The notes below the pieces were generated by a model. That model ran no database searches, was not told where the DNA came from, and was given only the letters and a program-made list of their open reading frames with translations. From Heterohyrax brucei (Eukaryota; Chordata; Mammalia; Hyracoidea; Procaviidae): a DNA stretch of 64,000 nt. Both the position numbers and the translations under genes were made by a program. The DNA is taken from positions 197,958,796-198,022,795 of the forward strand of contig CM053142.1 in assembly GCA_028571685.1 (NCBI GenBank), given 5' to 3'. This document shows, one piece after another, positions 22,733-33,772 of the stretch (the stretch's first letter is position 1; each line of letters begins with the position of its first letter).

Positions 22733-24357
22733 CTCGAGTTGCAATAGTGAAGGATTCTACAGGGAAACTATTAAACGACTTAGAGAACATCAAAACCAAA
22801 TGGAAGGAACACACAGAGTCATTGTACCAGAAAGAACTGGTCAATGTTGAGCCATTTGAAGAGGTAGCTTATGATCAACGGTACTGAGGGAAGAAGCTGA
22901 AGCTGCGTTGAAGGTGCTGGCAAAAAACAAGGCTCCAGAATTGATGGAATATCAACTGAGATATTTCAACAAACAGATGCAGAACTGAAAGTGCTCAGTC
23001 ATCTACACCAAGAAATTTGGATCACAGCTACCTGGCCAACTGACTGGAAGAGATCCATTTTATGCCCATTCCAAAGAAAAGTGATCTAACCGAATGTGGA
23101 AATTACCGAACAGTATTGTTGATGTCACACACAAGTAAAATTCTGTTCAAGATCATTCAAAAGTGACTACAACAATACATTGAGAAGGAACTGCCAGAAA
23201 TTCAAGCTGGGATAAGAAGAGGACATGCAACCACGGATATCATCGCTGATGCCAGAGATCTTGATTGAAAGCAAAGAATACCAGCAAGATGTTTTCTTGT
23301 GTTTCATTGACTATGCAATAGCATTCGACTGTGTGGATCATACTAAGTTATGGCTAACGTGTGGAGAATGGGAATTCCAGAACACCTAATTGTGCTCTCA
23401 AGGAACCTGTGTATGGATCAAGAGGCAGTCATGCAAACAGAACAAGGGGACACTGTATGGCTTAAAGTCAGGGAAGGCGTGCATCACGGTTGTATCCTTT
23501 CACTATACCTTTTTAATCTGTATGCCGAGAAAACAATCTGAGAAGCTGGATTATACAAAAAAGAACAAGGTCAAGATTGGAGGATGACTCATTAACAACC
23601 TGCATTATGCAGACAGCATCACCTTACTTGCTGGAAATGAAAATTTGAGACACTTACTGATGGAGATCAAGGACCACAACCTTCAGTATGGGTTGCACCT
23701 CAACATCAGGAAAACAAAAATCCTCACAACTGGACCAGTAAGCCATACTGTGATAAATGGAGAAAGGATGGAGGTTGTCAAGGCTTCCATTTTACTTGAG
23801 TTCACAATCAACGCCCTTGGAAGCAGCAGTCAAGAAATCAAAAGACACATTGCACTGGGAAAATGTGCTGCAAAGGACCTTTTCAAAGTATTGAAAAGTA
23901 AAGATGTCACCTTGCAGACCAAAATGCTCCTGACCCAAGCCATGGTGAAAGCTGGACTATGAACAAAGAAGACAGAAGAAGAATTGATGCTTTTGAGTTG
24001 TGACATTGAAGAAGAATGTTGAATGTACCATGGACCGCCAAAAGAACCACCAGATGTGTTCTGGAAGAAGTACAACCAGAGTGCTCCTTGGAAGCAAAGA
24101 TGGCAAGACTGCATCTTACATACTTTGGACGGGTTGTCCATAAAGATTAGTCCCTGGAGAAGGACATCATGCTTGGTAAAGTGGAGGGTTAGTGAAAAAG
24201 AGGAAGACCCTTGATGAGATGGATTGACACAATTGCCACAATAATAGGCATAAGCATAAAGATGACTGAGGACATGACACGGGACCGGGCAGTGTTTCGT
24301 TCTCTCATAGGGTCATTATGAGTTGGAACTGACTCAACGGCACCTAACAACAACAAC
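22733..24357 (+). mobile_element. RTE LINE full-length copy, 3' half (reverse transcriptase, 3' tail)
   Basis: Plus-strand RTE sequence runs from 'cgagttgcaatagtgaagga' through the reverse transcriptase ('tttcattgactatgcaatagc', 'cattatgcagacagcatcac', the latter near the YADD-type motif position). It ends in 'aactgactcaacggcacc' plus a short (aac)n tail. The RT frame is broken by stops and shifts. With the inverted half it totals about 3.2 kb. Confidence 0.9.
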
Positions 24358-24368
24358 ACATGAAGGAA

Positions 24369-24925
24369 ATTGTGTAAGCTCAAAAGAACAACAAAGTCCT
24401 AGAAAATATTTAAAAGTGGAGAGAAGACTCAGTATTATAATGATGTCAATTCCTCTGCAAATTAACCCATAAATTCAATGCAATCTGCAACCAAAATTGT
24501 ACAGGGCTTCCTATGGAACATGACAAACTAGTTCTAAAATTCATGTGGAAGCAAACCAAACCAAACCCGCTGCCTTCCAGTTGATTCTGACTCACGATGA
24601 CCTTACAGAACAGAGCACGACTGCCCCGTGGAATTTCCAAGGAGCACCTGGTGGATTCAAACTGCCAGCTTTTTGGTGAGCAGATGTAACACTTAGCCAG
24701 CATGCCATCTCGAAGAGACAAAGCAAAAATTACCAAAACAATTTTTGAAAAGAAGATAATCCGAAACTTACTATATGGGAAAAGCTTTTGGAAATGAATT
24801 GTAGGAATAGCAGTACAACGTGATGGGTGGAGTTGGTGTCGCTAAATCGTACACGTAAAATGGTTAGAATGGTGAACTTTCTGCTGTGTACATTTCATCA
24901 CAATAAAAAAAAAATTGCTAGAATT
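24369..24925 (+). mobile_element. L1 ORF2 end and 3' UTR, interrupted by an AfroSINE
   Basis: L1 sequence includes 'gactcagtattataatgatg', 'ccataaattcaatgcaatct' and 'aattcatgtggaagcaaacc'. It is interrupted at 24546 by an AfroSINE, then resumes with 'aaaattaccaaaacaatttt' and ends with 'aaaatggttagaatggtgaa' and 'cacaataaaaaa'. The A-rich end is a typical L1 3' terminus. Confidence 0.7.
24546..24711 (-). mobile_element. AfroSINE inside an L1
   Basis: Antisense copy: 'ccttccagttgattctgact', 'acagaacagagcacgactgc', 'tttccaaggagcacctgg' and 'ggtgagcagatgtaacactt'. L1 sequence continues on both sides, so the SINE is the younger insertion. Confidence 0.88.
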
Positions 24926-25021
24926 GATGGAATAGAATGGCACTTAGAACTAGGCTAGACAACTAGGTCAGAGGAGGAGGAAAGTGGGGGATCTAGAACC
25001 GGTTCCTTTGGACCGATGTGT

Positions 25022-25270
25022 GTTTGTTGTTGTGGTTGCTGTTGTCGTCATTGTTGGCGGCCATGGAGTGGCCTTGACTCCCGGCCACCTTTGCAATGGA
25101 ACAAGACGTTGCTTGGCCTGGTCTCTGTCCATCTCCACCGTCTATGAGACGTCTGAGCACACTGTGTGACTCCACCTTGCGGACGGTTATCCCGCTGTCA
25201 CTGACCCTCTCCTTTAGCAAACACTGTGTCCTTTTCTAGCAACTGGCCTTTCCCGAGGAGTGTCAAAGGT
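25022..25270 (-). mobile_element. RTE LINE 3' end fragment
   Basis: It starts with an antisense simple tail (tttgttgttgtggttgctg), then the 'ccatggagtggccttgactc' position of the terminal block. The RTE 3' series 'gacgttgcttggcctggtct', 'cactgaccctctcctttag' and 'gtgtccttttctagcaactg' follows. It is 5'-truncated and old. Confidence 0.65.
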
Positions 25271-25829
25271 CAGCCAGTGGTGAAAGAAAGCAACAGCAGT
25301 GTTGGAACAAAGGCTGTTTGTCCAAGAAAAGGTACCTGCAAAAGTAAAATCCAGCTGCTTTTAGGATTTAAGCTTTTCAGATACCACAGTTATAAAACTG
25401 GAGTAGCAGCCACCTTAGATCTCCTGGTCTTCGAGGCAGGAGGAGGACAGAGAATCCTACCAGCAGCAACAGCCCGAGGCTGAGGTCTCGGAACTTTTTA
25501 GCAATTCAGACACCAGCCGTCCCTCCAAAGTGCTCTGACTGCTCTGCTGGGTTTGATGATTCCTTACAGTGGCCATGCAGACCTCAAGATATTCACAATC
25601 ACAGGGTTATTAATCCTTTCATTAACCTTTTTTGTTTGGATGGCATATTTCAGTATCAGAGTACATGTTCACTATGTCTCTGAGGGAAACTAGCAACCAC
25701 TGAAATGGTCCTGAACAGACTGGTTTCTGGCAACAGCGCGCCCAGGGCATGAGGCACTGACCTGCACTGCATTCCTGACCCTCAGGGGACCCTCCAACAG
25801 CCCTACCAGCAGAGGCCGAGTCACCCTTT
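25271..25829. other. No recognised feature
   Basis: Unique-looking intergenic sequence with no supported gene or repeat. Confidence 0.4.
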
Positions 25830-26095
25830 TCTGACCGAGGCACATCAGGGCACGGTGATTGCCTAAGGTCACACAGCTCGTACAAGCCCTGGTGGTGTGA
25901 CGGCTAACCAAAAGGTTGGCAGGAGAAAGAACTGGTGATCTGCTTTGGTAAAAATGACAGCCTAGGAAATATCATGGGACAGTTCTACTCTGTCACGTAG
26001 GGACATCATGAGTCAGAAATGGACTCCACGGCACCGAGCAGGGACACACAGCGCACAGTGGTGGAACTGGGATTCATACTCTGGTGGGGTCTATA
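25830..26095 (+). mobile_element. MIR SINE, split by an AfroSINE
   Basis: The left part has 'gattgcctaaggtcacacagc'-type MIR core sequence, and the right part continues 'gtggtggaactgggattca'. The AfroSINE at 25883-26045 lies between, and a short repeat 'cacacagc' flanks it on both sides as a target duplication. Confidence 0.6.
25883..26045 (+). mobile_element. AfroSINE inside a MIR
   Basis: Sense copy from the tRNA-like head ('agccctggtggtgtgacggc', 'taaccaaaaggttggcagg') through 'ctggtgatctgctttggta' and 'gggacagttctactctgtca' to the tail 'ggactccacggcacc'. It is complete. Confidence 0.9.
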
Positions 26096-26109
26096 CACCT
26101 GTAGATGAA

Positions 26110-26498
26110 TGCAACAAAACAGAGGGCTACAGTCAGCTGGTTTTTGATAAGAGTGCCAGGCAATTTAAGGAGGAGAAAGAACAGTCTTTTCAACAAATGG
26201 TGCTGAGACAACTGGACATCCTCATGCAAAAGGATGAAGCTGAACCCTGCCCCTCCACCACACACAAAACATTAGCTCAAAACGGATGCTAGACCTAAAT
26301 GTAAGAGCCGAACTTATCAGGCTCTCAGAGGAAAACACAGGCAGCAACACTGGCTATGTCTGGTTGGGCAAAGGTTTCTTAGACCTGACACGAAAAGCAC
26401 AAGTCACTAAAGAACATACAACTTAGACTTGATTAAAAATGAAACTTTCTATTCTGCAAAAGCTGTGCCAGCAAAGTGAAAAGCCAACCCACAGTGTA
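26110..26498 (+). mobile_element. L1 ORF2 3' region, left part
   Basis: L1 series: 'ctcatgcaaaaggatgaagc', 'aaacggatgctagacctaaa', 'gggcaaaggtttcttagacc' and 'gattaaaaatgaaactttct'. It stops where a MaLR-like LTR begins and resumes at 27151. Confidence 0.8.
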
Positions 26499-27150
26499 TG
26501 TGACAGCTGAGGTTGTGTGCCCACTTGCCCAGGCTGTGATCCTCACTGGTCTGGCAGCTATGTCAATGCTGTAACTTGGCAGCAGCACAACGATGCCATC
26601 GTCCCCATGATGTGACCCGATGTGATCAGCCAATCCTTTGTAAAAGGAGTGTTGTCAGGGGCTAGCCTCCTCTGGTGTGACGTGAACGGTCCAGCAGCGT
26701 TGGCTTGCTCTGAATCCTGCCCCAGCACCTCATCATCTGACCTCTAGTTCTTGGGACCTGAGCTGGGGGCCTGCTGTCTAACCACCAGATCTGGGATTCC
26801 TCATGACCTGCAGCTAGGTGAGCCAGGAAAAGCTTGCTGCCTGACACCTGACCCACAGACTTGGGACTGGCCAGCCTCTAGAACCACAGGAGCCATTTCA
26901 GTGACATAATTTCTCTCTCTGTCTCTTTCTGTATGTAACAATACAACCATTGCAGTTAAGTTCATTCTCTTAGTCACCCTATAGAGCAGGCCTGCCCCCA
27001 GAGGGTTTTGAAGGAGCAACTGGTGGGTTCAAACTGCCAATCCTTTAGTTACCAGCTGAACTCTTAACCAGCGCACCACCAGGGCTCCTGTATAGGGACA
27101 GAGATGTTTGTTTCACTGACTTTACTTCTGTAGAGAGCCAGCCTAAGACA
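26499..27150 (+). mobile_element. MaLR-like solo LTR inserted in L1, itself carrying an AfroSINE
   Basis: It belongs to the LTR family also seen at 31895, 44668, 45912 and 50255: 'tgatcagccaatc', 'ggcttgctctgaatcctgcc', 'tcatctgacctctagttctt', 'cacagacttgggactgg' and the end 'agagccagcctaagaca' at 27150. L1 continues on both sides. An AfroSINE occupies 26945-27092. Confidence 0.75.
26945..27092 (-). mobile_element. AfroSINE inside the LTR
   Basis: Antisense copy: 'gttaagttcattctcttagt', 'tatagagcaggcctgccccc', 'ggagcaactggtgggttcaa' and 'taaccagcgcaccaccaggg'. It is the youngest layer of a three-level nest (L1, LTR, SINE). Confidence 0.88.
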
Positions 27151-27290
27151 GTAGAGGATAAAATACTTACACATCATTTATTTGGTAAGGAATTAGTCTC
27201 CAGAATATACAATGAAATATTAAAACTTAATAATAAGTAGACAAATAACCCACTTTTTAAAATGCACAAAGGAATTCCAGTTTCCAGTCC
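27151..27290 (+). mobile_element. L1 ORF2 3' region, right part
   Basis: It continues the L1 of 26110-26498 with 'ggaattagtctccagaatat', 'acaaataacccactttt' and 'atgcacaaaggaatt'. Confidence 0.75.
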
Positions 27291-27689
27291 AGCAAGTAAG
27301 GAGCTCAGAAGTCATCCTTCCCATTCCCCCCAACAGAGAATCTCAAAATCAAGAGCTCTTCTTAGTTCTGTCAAAGATTTGAAGCCATAGAGCCAACCAT
27401 TGCCCCAAAAGCTGCGCACACAGTCAGAGAATCACTACTTACCGCCGCAGAGACGCCCCCAGACCCTGTGGGGGTGACTGGCTACAGAAGGCTCCCTGTG
27501 ACTAGCTTGAGAGGTAACAGCTCTCAGACAGCTGGCCGTGGAGCCCCATCACTTTAGCGAGTTCCACCTGCAAGAGCCCCACCAAATCTATTCCCTGTGC
27601 GTCAGGCAGGAGAAGCGCCCACTGGGCCAAAGAACTCAGTTCTCCTGGGCAACAGTCAGCCCTCACTGGAGCCCGGCCGGCCAGGAAAG
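27291..27689. other. No recognised feature
   Basis: Intergenic sequence without a recognised gene or repeat. Confidence 0.4.
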
Positions 27690-27860
27690 TCCCCGGGTGG
27701 CACGAATGTTTTGCCTTCAACTATGCACCTGAAGGCTGGCAGTTCAAACCCAGTCAGCAGCACTGCGGCAGGAGCTGAGAAGTCTGTAAAGATCGCAGCC
27801 AAAGACACCTCATGGAACAGCGGCCAGAATGGGTGAGAATTAACTCAACAGTAATAGAGG
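27690..27860 (+). mobile_element. AfroSINE, first of a head-to-tail pair
   Basis: Sense copy: 'gtccccgggtggcacgaatg', 'aaggctggcagttcaaaccc', 'gtaaagatcgcagccaaaga' and 'tgggtgagaattaactcaac'. It is followed directly by a second SINE of a related subtype. Confidence 0.75.
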
Positions 27861-27861
27861 A

Positions 27862-28043
27862 TCCATGGGTGGTGCAAATGGCTAACGCACTCAGCTGCTA
27901 ACTCAAAGTGTAGGGGGTTCAAAGCCACCCGGAGGCACCTCCAAGAAGGCTGGTAGTCTACACACCAACAGTCGGCCTTTGAAAGCTCACGGAGCCCCAT
28001 CGTGCTCTGACACACCCAAGGCTGCCAGGAGTCAGAGCGGATG
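27862..28043 (+). mobile_element. AfroSINE, second of the pair, longer subtype
   Basis: Sense copy: 'ggatccatgggtggtgcaaa', 'gctaacgcactcagctgcta', 'gggttcaaagccacccggag' and 'ggagccccatcgtgctctga', ending near 'ggagtcagagcgg'. Confidence 0.78.
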
Positions 28044-28380
28044 CCAAGAGAATGTTTTCTGGGTTTTCAACGAACTCAAAAGAGGAACTATCCAACTGCA
28101 TCGCAGCTAGCCTCACATGGGGGTGGAAATACTCAGCCTCAGCCCTCACTACAGCCCCGGAAGGACTGGACATGGAGAAAAAGGAAACACCCAACCACAG
28201 GCCTCTCCAGTGTTCTTGTTTCATTTAAGGGGAGAGGGAAAAAGCTGAGAAGCATTTGTGAGGGTTCCCACCTGGGGCACAAGGTCACCAAAAGACTGAG
28301 CGCTAATTAGACAGAACTCTGGGACACTTCTAGATAATTTACATCATGTCCACCTTTCAGCAAATTATAAGGTGTGTGTC

Positions 28381-28740
28381 TTAGTTGGGAATCCCTAGAG
28401 AAACAGAGCCACTGAAAGATGGGACACGTGCTAAAGACAGACTGAGATTCACCTTTAGGAACTGACTCACACAATTCCATAAGGGGTGGGAAGCCCAAAA
28501 TTGATAGGTTAGGTGGTAGCCTGAATATTCCTGCAGTCTTGTGCCCCAAAACCCAAGTGACAGGAAAAGTAGAAAAGTGAAGGACTTCTGCTGAAGTGTC
28601 TAGTTGTGGTCTGGAGGCAGAATCCCCTGGGGAAAGAAGATTTCCTGTTTGTTCTTAAGGCCTCTGCCTAATGGAATCAGGTCCACCCACATCATGGAGG
28701 ACAATTTGATTGACTGAAGACCAAGTGATGTGGTCACATG
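28381..28740 (-). mobile_element. MaLR-like LTR fragment, antisense
   Basis: It begins with 'cttagttgggaatccctaga', the reverse of a MaLR-type 3' terminus, and continues with 'ggcctctgcctaatggaatc' and 'aggtccacccacatcatgga', common in placental LTR repeats. The RTE at 28745 follows immediately. Confidence 0.45.
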
Positions 28741-28744
28741 TGAG

Positions 28745-31700
28745 AACTTCTGTCAGCTTGTCACACTGTGGGAGCTTGAGTGTCGCCGTAATGCTGGAAG
28801 CTATGCCCCTAATACCCACCAGCAGCGTCACCCCTGGCAGGCAGCTTTCCACTGAGCTTCCAGACCAGACAGTCTAGGAAGAAGGACCTGACAGTCTACT
28901 TTGGAAAACACTCAGCCAAGGGAAACCTTATGGAGGGCGCCAAACACTGCCTCATAGAGTGGCGGAAAGTGAGCCCGATAGGCTGAAAATCACTCAGGAG
29001 ACAGCTGGAGAAGAGCAGCTGCCTCCCAGTAGTGTCGACCATAATGACACCGGTGGAGTTAAGCCTTTGGGACTTTCATCTGCTGATGTGGCAAGACTCA
29101 AAAGGAGAAGAAACAGCTGCAGACATCCATTAGTAACTGGGACGTGGAATGTACAAAGTATGAACGTTGTAAATCATCAGGAATGAAACAGAATGCATAG
29201 ACATCACTATCCTAGGCACTAGTAAGCTGAAATGGACCGGTATAGGCCATTTTGAATTGGATAATCATATGATCTACTACACCAGGAATGACAGCTTGAA
29301 GAGGAATAGTGATGCATTCATCATCAAAAAGAATAGTTCAAAGTCTGCCCTGAAGTACGATGCTGTCAGTGATGTGGTAATATCCCTATGCTCACAAGGA
29401 AGACCAGCTAATATGACTATTATTGAAATTTACACACCAACCACTAAGGTCTAGAGCTGATTGAACATACAATCAGGATGCACTGGTAATTCCTGGTGAT
29501 TGGAATGCAAAAGTTGGAAAGAAAGAAGAAGGATCAGTAGTTGGAAAACATGGTTTTAATTATAGAAATGATGCCGGAGATTGACAGAATTTTGCAAGAC
29601 CAGTGACTTCATTGCAAATCCCTTTTATTTTTTACACACATAAACATAAATGGTGGCTTTACACATGGACCTTGTCAGTTAGAATATACAGGAATCAAAT
29701 TCACTACATCTGTAAAAAGATGATGGAGAAACTCCACATCAGCAGTCAGAACAAGACCATGTGCTGACTGCCACACAGACCATCAATTGCTCATATGCAA
29801 ATTCAAATTGAAACTGAAGAAAATTAGAACAAGTCCACAAGAGCCAAAGTATGGCCTTCAGTATATCGCTCCTGAGTTTAGAGACCATCTCAGTAACAGA
29901 TTTGATATGTTGACCACTAAAGACCAAAGACCAGACCAATTGTGGAATGACATCAAAGACATCATCCATGAAGAGAGCAACAGGTCATTACAAAGGCAGA
30001 AAAGAAAGAAAAGACCAAGCTGGATGTCAGAATAGACTGAAACTTGCTCTCCAATATCGACCAGCTAAAGCAGAAGGAAAGAATGGCGAAGCAAGGGAGC
30101 TAAACAGCAGATTTCAAAGAGCAGCTCAAGAAGACAAAATAAAATATTATGATATGTGGAAAGAACTGTAAATGGAAAACCAGAAGGGAACAACATGTTC
30201 TGCATTTCTGAAAAGCTAAAAGAACTGAAGAAAAAAAATCAAGCCCCAAGTTGCAGTAGTGAAGGATTCTACAGGGAAACTATTAAACGACTCAGAGAAC
30301 ATCAAAAGAAGATGGAAGGAACACACAGAGTCATTCTACCAGAAAGAACTGGTCGATGTTCAGCTACTTGAAGAGGTAGCACATGATCGGGAACCAATGG
30401 TACTGAAGGAAGAGGTCAAAGCTGAATTGAAGGCATTGGCAAAAAAACAAGGCTTCAGGAACTGATAGAATATCAGCTGAGAGATTTCAACAAACAGATG
30501 CAGTGCTGGAAGTGCTCACTTGTCTATGCCAAGAAATTTGGAGGACAGCTACCTGGCCAACTGACTGGAAGAGATCCATATTTATTCCCATTCCAAAGAA
30601 AGGTGATCCAACCAAATGTGGAAATTACCCAACAATATCATTAATATCACATGCAAGTAAAATTTTGCTCAAGACCATTCAAAAGTGACTGCAACACTAT
30701 TTTGACAAGAAATTGCCTGAAATTCAAGCTGGACACAGAAGAGGATGTGGAACCAGGGACATCAATGCTGATGTTAGGTGGATCTTGGCTGAAAGCCGTG
30801 AATACCAGACAGACGTTCACCTGTGTTTCACTGACTATGCAAAGGCATTTGGCCGTGTGGATCATAATAAATCATGGTGAACGTTGTGGAGAATGAGAAC
30901 TCCAGAACACTGCATTGTGCTCATGAGGAATCTATGTACATGGATCAAGAGGCACTTATGCGAACAGAACAAGGGGACACTACACAGTTTAAAGTTGGGA
31001 AGATATGTGTCAGGGTTATATCCCTTAACCATGCCTTTTCAGTCTGTATGCTGAGTAAATAATCCGAGAAACTGGATTATGTGAAGACCAAGCCATCAGA
31101 CTGGCGGGCAACTCATTAACAACTTGCATTATGCAGATGACACCACCTTACTTGTTAAAAGTGAAGAAAATTTGAAACACTTAACTGATGAAGATCAAGG
31201 ACCACAGCCTGCCATATGCATTGCAACTCAGAATCAGGAAAACAAAAATCCTCACAACTGGACCAGTAAGCAATATTGTCATAAATGGAGAAAGGATTAA
31301 AGTTGTCAAGGATTTCATTTTACTTGGGTCCACAATCAATGTCCATGTGAGCAGCAGCCAAGAGATCAAAAGACACACTGCATTGGAAAAGCCTGCTGCA
31401 AAGGATCTCTTTAAACTATTGAAAAGTGAAGATATCACCTTGAAGACAAAAGTGTACCTGACCCAACCATGGTATTTTCACACATTATGTCCACGCGAAA
31501 TCTGTACAATGAACAAAGAAAGCAGGAAAAGAATGATTCTTTAGAATGTGGTGTTGGAATGTACCGTGGATCACCAAAAGAACAAACAAATCTGTTCTGG
31601 AAGAAGTACAACCAGAGTGCTTCTTGGAAGCAAAGATGGCGAGACTGTGTCTTACATAGTTTGGACATGTTTTCAGGAAAGATCAGTCCCTGGGAAAGGC

Positions 31701-31893
31701 CATCACACTTGGTAGAGTGGAGGGTCAGTGAAAAAGAGAAAGACCCTTGACAAGATGGAACAACACAGTGGCCGCAACAATGGGCTTAAGCACAGAAACG
31801 ATTTTGGACACAGTGCAGGCCTGCGCGGGTTTCCTTCTGTTGTGCACAGGGTCACTGTGAGTCAGAACCGACCTGACAGCACCTAACACCAGT
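28745..31893 (+). mobile_element. RTE-clade LINE, near full length and colinear
   Basis: This is the most complete colinear RTE of the window (3.15 kb). The 5' end is at about 28745 ('cttctgtcagcttgtcacac') and the 5' UTR to about 29130. The endonuclease region is 29130-29780 ('atagacatcactatcctagg', 'attcctggtgattggaatgc'). The linker region runs to about 30400. The reverse transcriptase spans about 30480-31200 ('ttccaaagaaaggtgatcca', 'ttcactgactatgcaaaggc', 'cattatgcagatgacaccac'; the last encodes the YADD-like motif). The 3' end reads 'gaaccgacctgacagcacc'. The element normally encodes one long endonuclease-RT protein. Here the frame is broken into pieces of 60-120 codons by stops and indels, so it is a dead copy. 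Confidence 0.93.
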
Positions 31894-31894
31894 A

Positions 31895-32369
31895 ACGGTG
31901 TGATAATTTCCCAGTTAAAACGTGACACGTGATCACCCCCATGATGGAACCTGTTGAACGATACCAGCAGGAACAGGACCTGTGGTGGTTCACCACCCTC
32001 TCAGCCTTCGTCTCTCCACCCTCCGAGGTCTACTTCCTTCCTGCTCTCCTTGCAAAGATTTTTTGGCTTGTTCTGGATCCCATACCTACCACTTGTTCAT
32101 CTGACCTCCAGTTATTGAGACTTGAGCTAACAGCTTTCCTGTCCGTCTCGGGATTCATTAATCTTCACTGCTTATGAGCAAGAGTCCTGTTCTCTGATCC
32201 ACCAATCTGGGGTTTGCCAGCCCCTGCAACTATGTGACTCAGGGGGAACTTCTATCCTGATCCATAGACTTGGGATATTCCAGCTGTTTTCTTGGTCTAC
32301 ATCTCTCTATCTGCGTATATTTGGAAGTTTTACTGGTTTAACTTTTCTAGAGCACCCAGCCTATAACTT
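31895..32369 (+). mobile_element. MaLR-like LTR
   Basis: Same family as 26499-27150 and 50255-50716: 'gtgatcacccccatgatgga', 'ggcttgttctggatccc', 'tcatctgacctccagttatt', 'tccatagacttgggatattc' and the end 'tctagagcacccagcctat'. It is followed by an internal-region start at 32370. Confidence 0.7.
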
Positions 32370-32800
32370 GGTGCCGTCAGATTGGGGTACTGCTCTAACA
32401 AACACCTCAAATGTAGAAGCAGTTTTGAGGCTGTGAATGGACACAGGATCAACAGCAAAGCAATGGCAGCTATAGAGAACCAGTGATGGCAGCAGAAACA
32501 GGAGACCAACACCAGACAGTGCTGAGCCGACCTCAGTGCAAGACGGCTGAGTGCCTTTGCACAGGAGGCTTCCTATGGAATGGGGCACCTCCAGGCACTT
32601 ATCAGAGCAGATATAGAGCTTTGGAATACTTGCCCCAACTGGGTAGACGAGGCCACTAGGCTCGGGGTGGAGGAAAGGGGAGCCAGAGAGGCCAAGGAGC
32701 TAGGAACTAGAAGCTGAAGAGACAAGGAACACAGGAAGGTGAGCTGCCTCCGTCCCCACGTTCTCTGGGGCTTCAAGGGGTTAAGCAATGGCCCCTGGTG
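32370..32800 (+). mobile_element. MaLR/ERVL-type internal sequence
   Basis: It starts 'ttggtgccgtcagattgggg', a primer-site-like position directly after the LTR, then 'ggtactgctctaacaaacac' and 'aatgtagaagcagttttgag', which follow MaLR LTRs in placental genomes. Part of it ('caggaggcttcc', 'aatacttgcccc') also matches 48900-49090. It is noncoding. Confidence 0.55.
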
Positions 32801-32912
32801 TTTCTCAGGGTGAAGTCACCACTCAGATGGATGAGGAGAACAGTATGTTGAACAGTGAGCCTCAGAGTTGCCTTCCCAGTGGGCCCAGAAGGTGGATCAG
32901 AGCCAAGAGACC

Positions 32913-33300
32913 TGTCATGGATTGTGTTACCCCCAAAATGTGTGCAGCAGTCTGGCTAGGCCATGACTCCTGGTACTGTGTGATGGTCCCGTATGTTGTA
33001 GATCCTGCCTCTGTGATGTTAACGAGGGAGGATAGATGGTGGCTGTTTCAGTGAGGGCGGACTCCATCTACCAGAACACATCGTGCACCAAGGCAGTCTG
33101 TTGGCAGACAAAGGGAAGGAGGCAGAGCTGAGGACCTCACACCATCAGGACGGAGCAGTGTGGCAAGCAGGGTGTGTCCTCTGGACCTGGGGTCCCGGCA
33201 CCTCAGAAGCTCCCAACTCAGGGGAAGACTGATGACAAGGACCTTCCTCCAGAGCCAACACAGCCTTCTTCCAGAGCTGATGTCATCATATGTAACACTA
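32913..33300 (+). mobile_element. MaLR element, 5' LTR
   Basis: It begins tgtcatggattgtgttaccc and continues 'ggctaggccatgactcctgg', 'gatcctgcctctgtgatgtt', 'tcccaactcaggggaagactg' and 'cttcctccagagc'. The same series is found in the complete LTR at 45358-45871. It is the left LTR of a two-LTR element. Confidence 0.8.
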
Positions 33301-33772
33301 GACACTTAGATGTAGAGATTGTCATCAAGTGGCTTGGCTTGTCACCAACACAGGGTGTTGGTATCATCCTTGGCCTACATTGTGATCAGACGGAGGATGA
33401 TTGAGACAAGTCCTCTACTCAGAATCCAGCCAGTGGGCCCAACACCTGGAGTCTGGAGGGCAGACCAACTGTATAAACGGTCTCAGAGAACAGAGGCTTA
33501 CTTTCAAGCCCTGCGGGCTAATGTCTTCTGCTGACTTGCTTGGTGCCTGTTATGTCTCTTTCTCTCCACTTCCTGCCATTTGTAACGAAAATGTCCAGCT
33601 TGTACTCATTCTGCCCCTGTACTTTGGAGACAGATCACTTGTATATGAGACTTCATAGGCGAAGGGAAGTTTCTGGCTTTTGGATTTGGAGTTAAGACTT
33701 TCGGTACAGTATGACGGGGTGGATATGTTTTATATGTGGCAAGGACATGAATTTTGGGGGCCGAAGGATGGA
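33301..33772 (+). mobile_element. MaLR element, shortened internal region
   Basis: It shares 'aagccctgcgggctaatgtc' and 'ttgcttggtgcctgttatgt' with the antisense internal region at 51985-52060. It ends in the typical 'ggcttttggatttggagtta', 'aaggacatgaattttggggg' that precedes MaLR 3' LTRs. MaLR elements have no pol, and no coding frame is expected. Confidence 0.75.

Noticed and set aside
25883..26045. tRNA-like heads of AfroSINEs considered as tRNA genes
   Set aside because: They have only degenerate A/B-box-like sequence, no cloverleaf and are joined to SINE bodies and tails.
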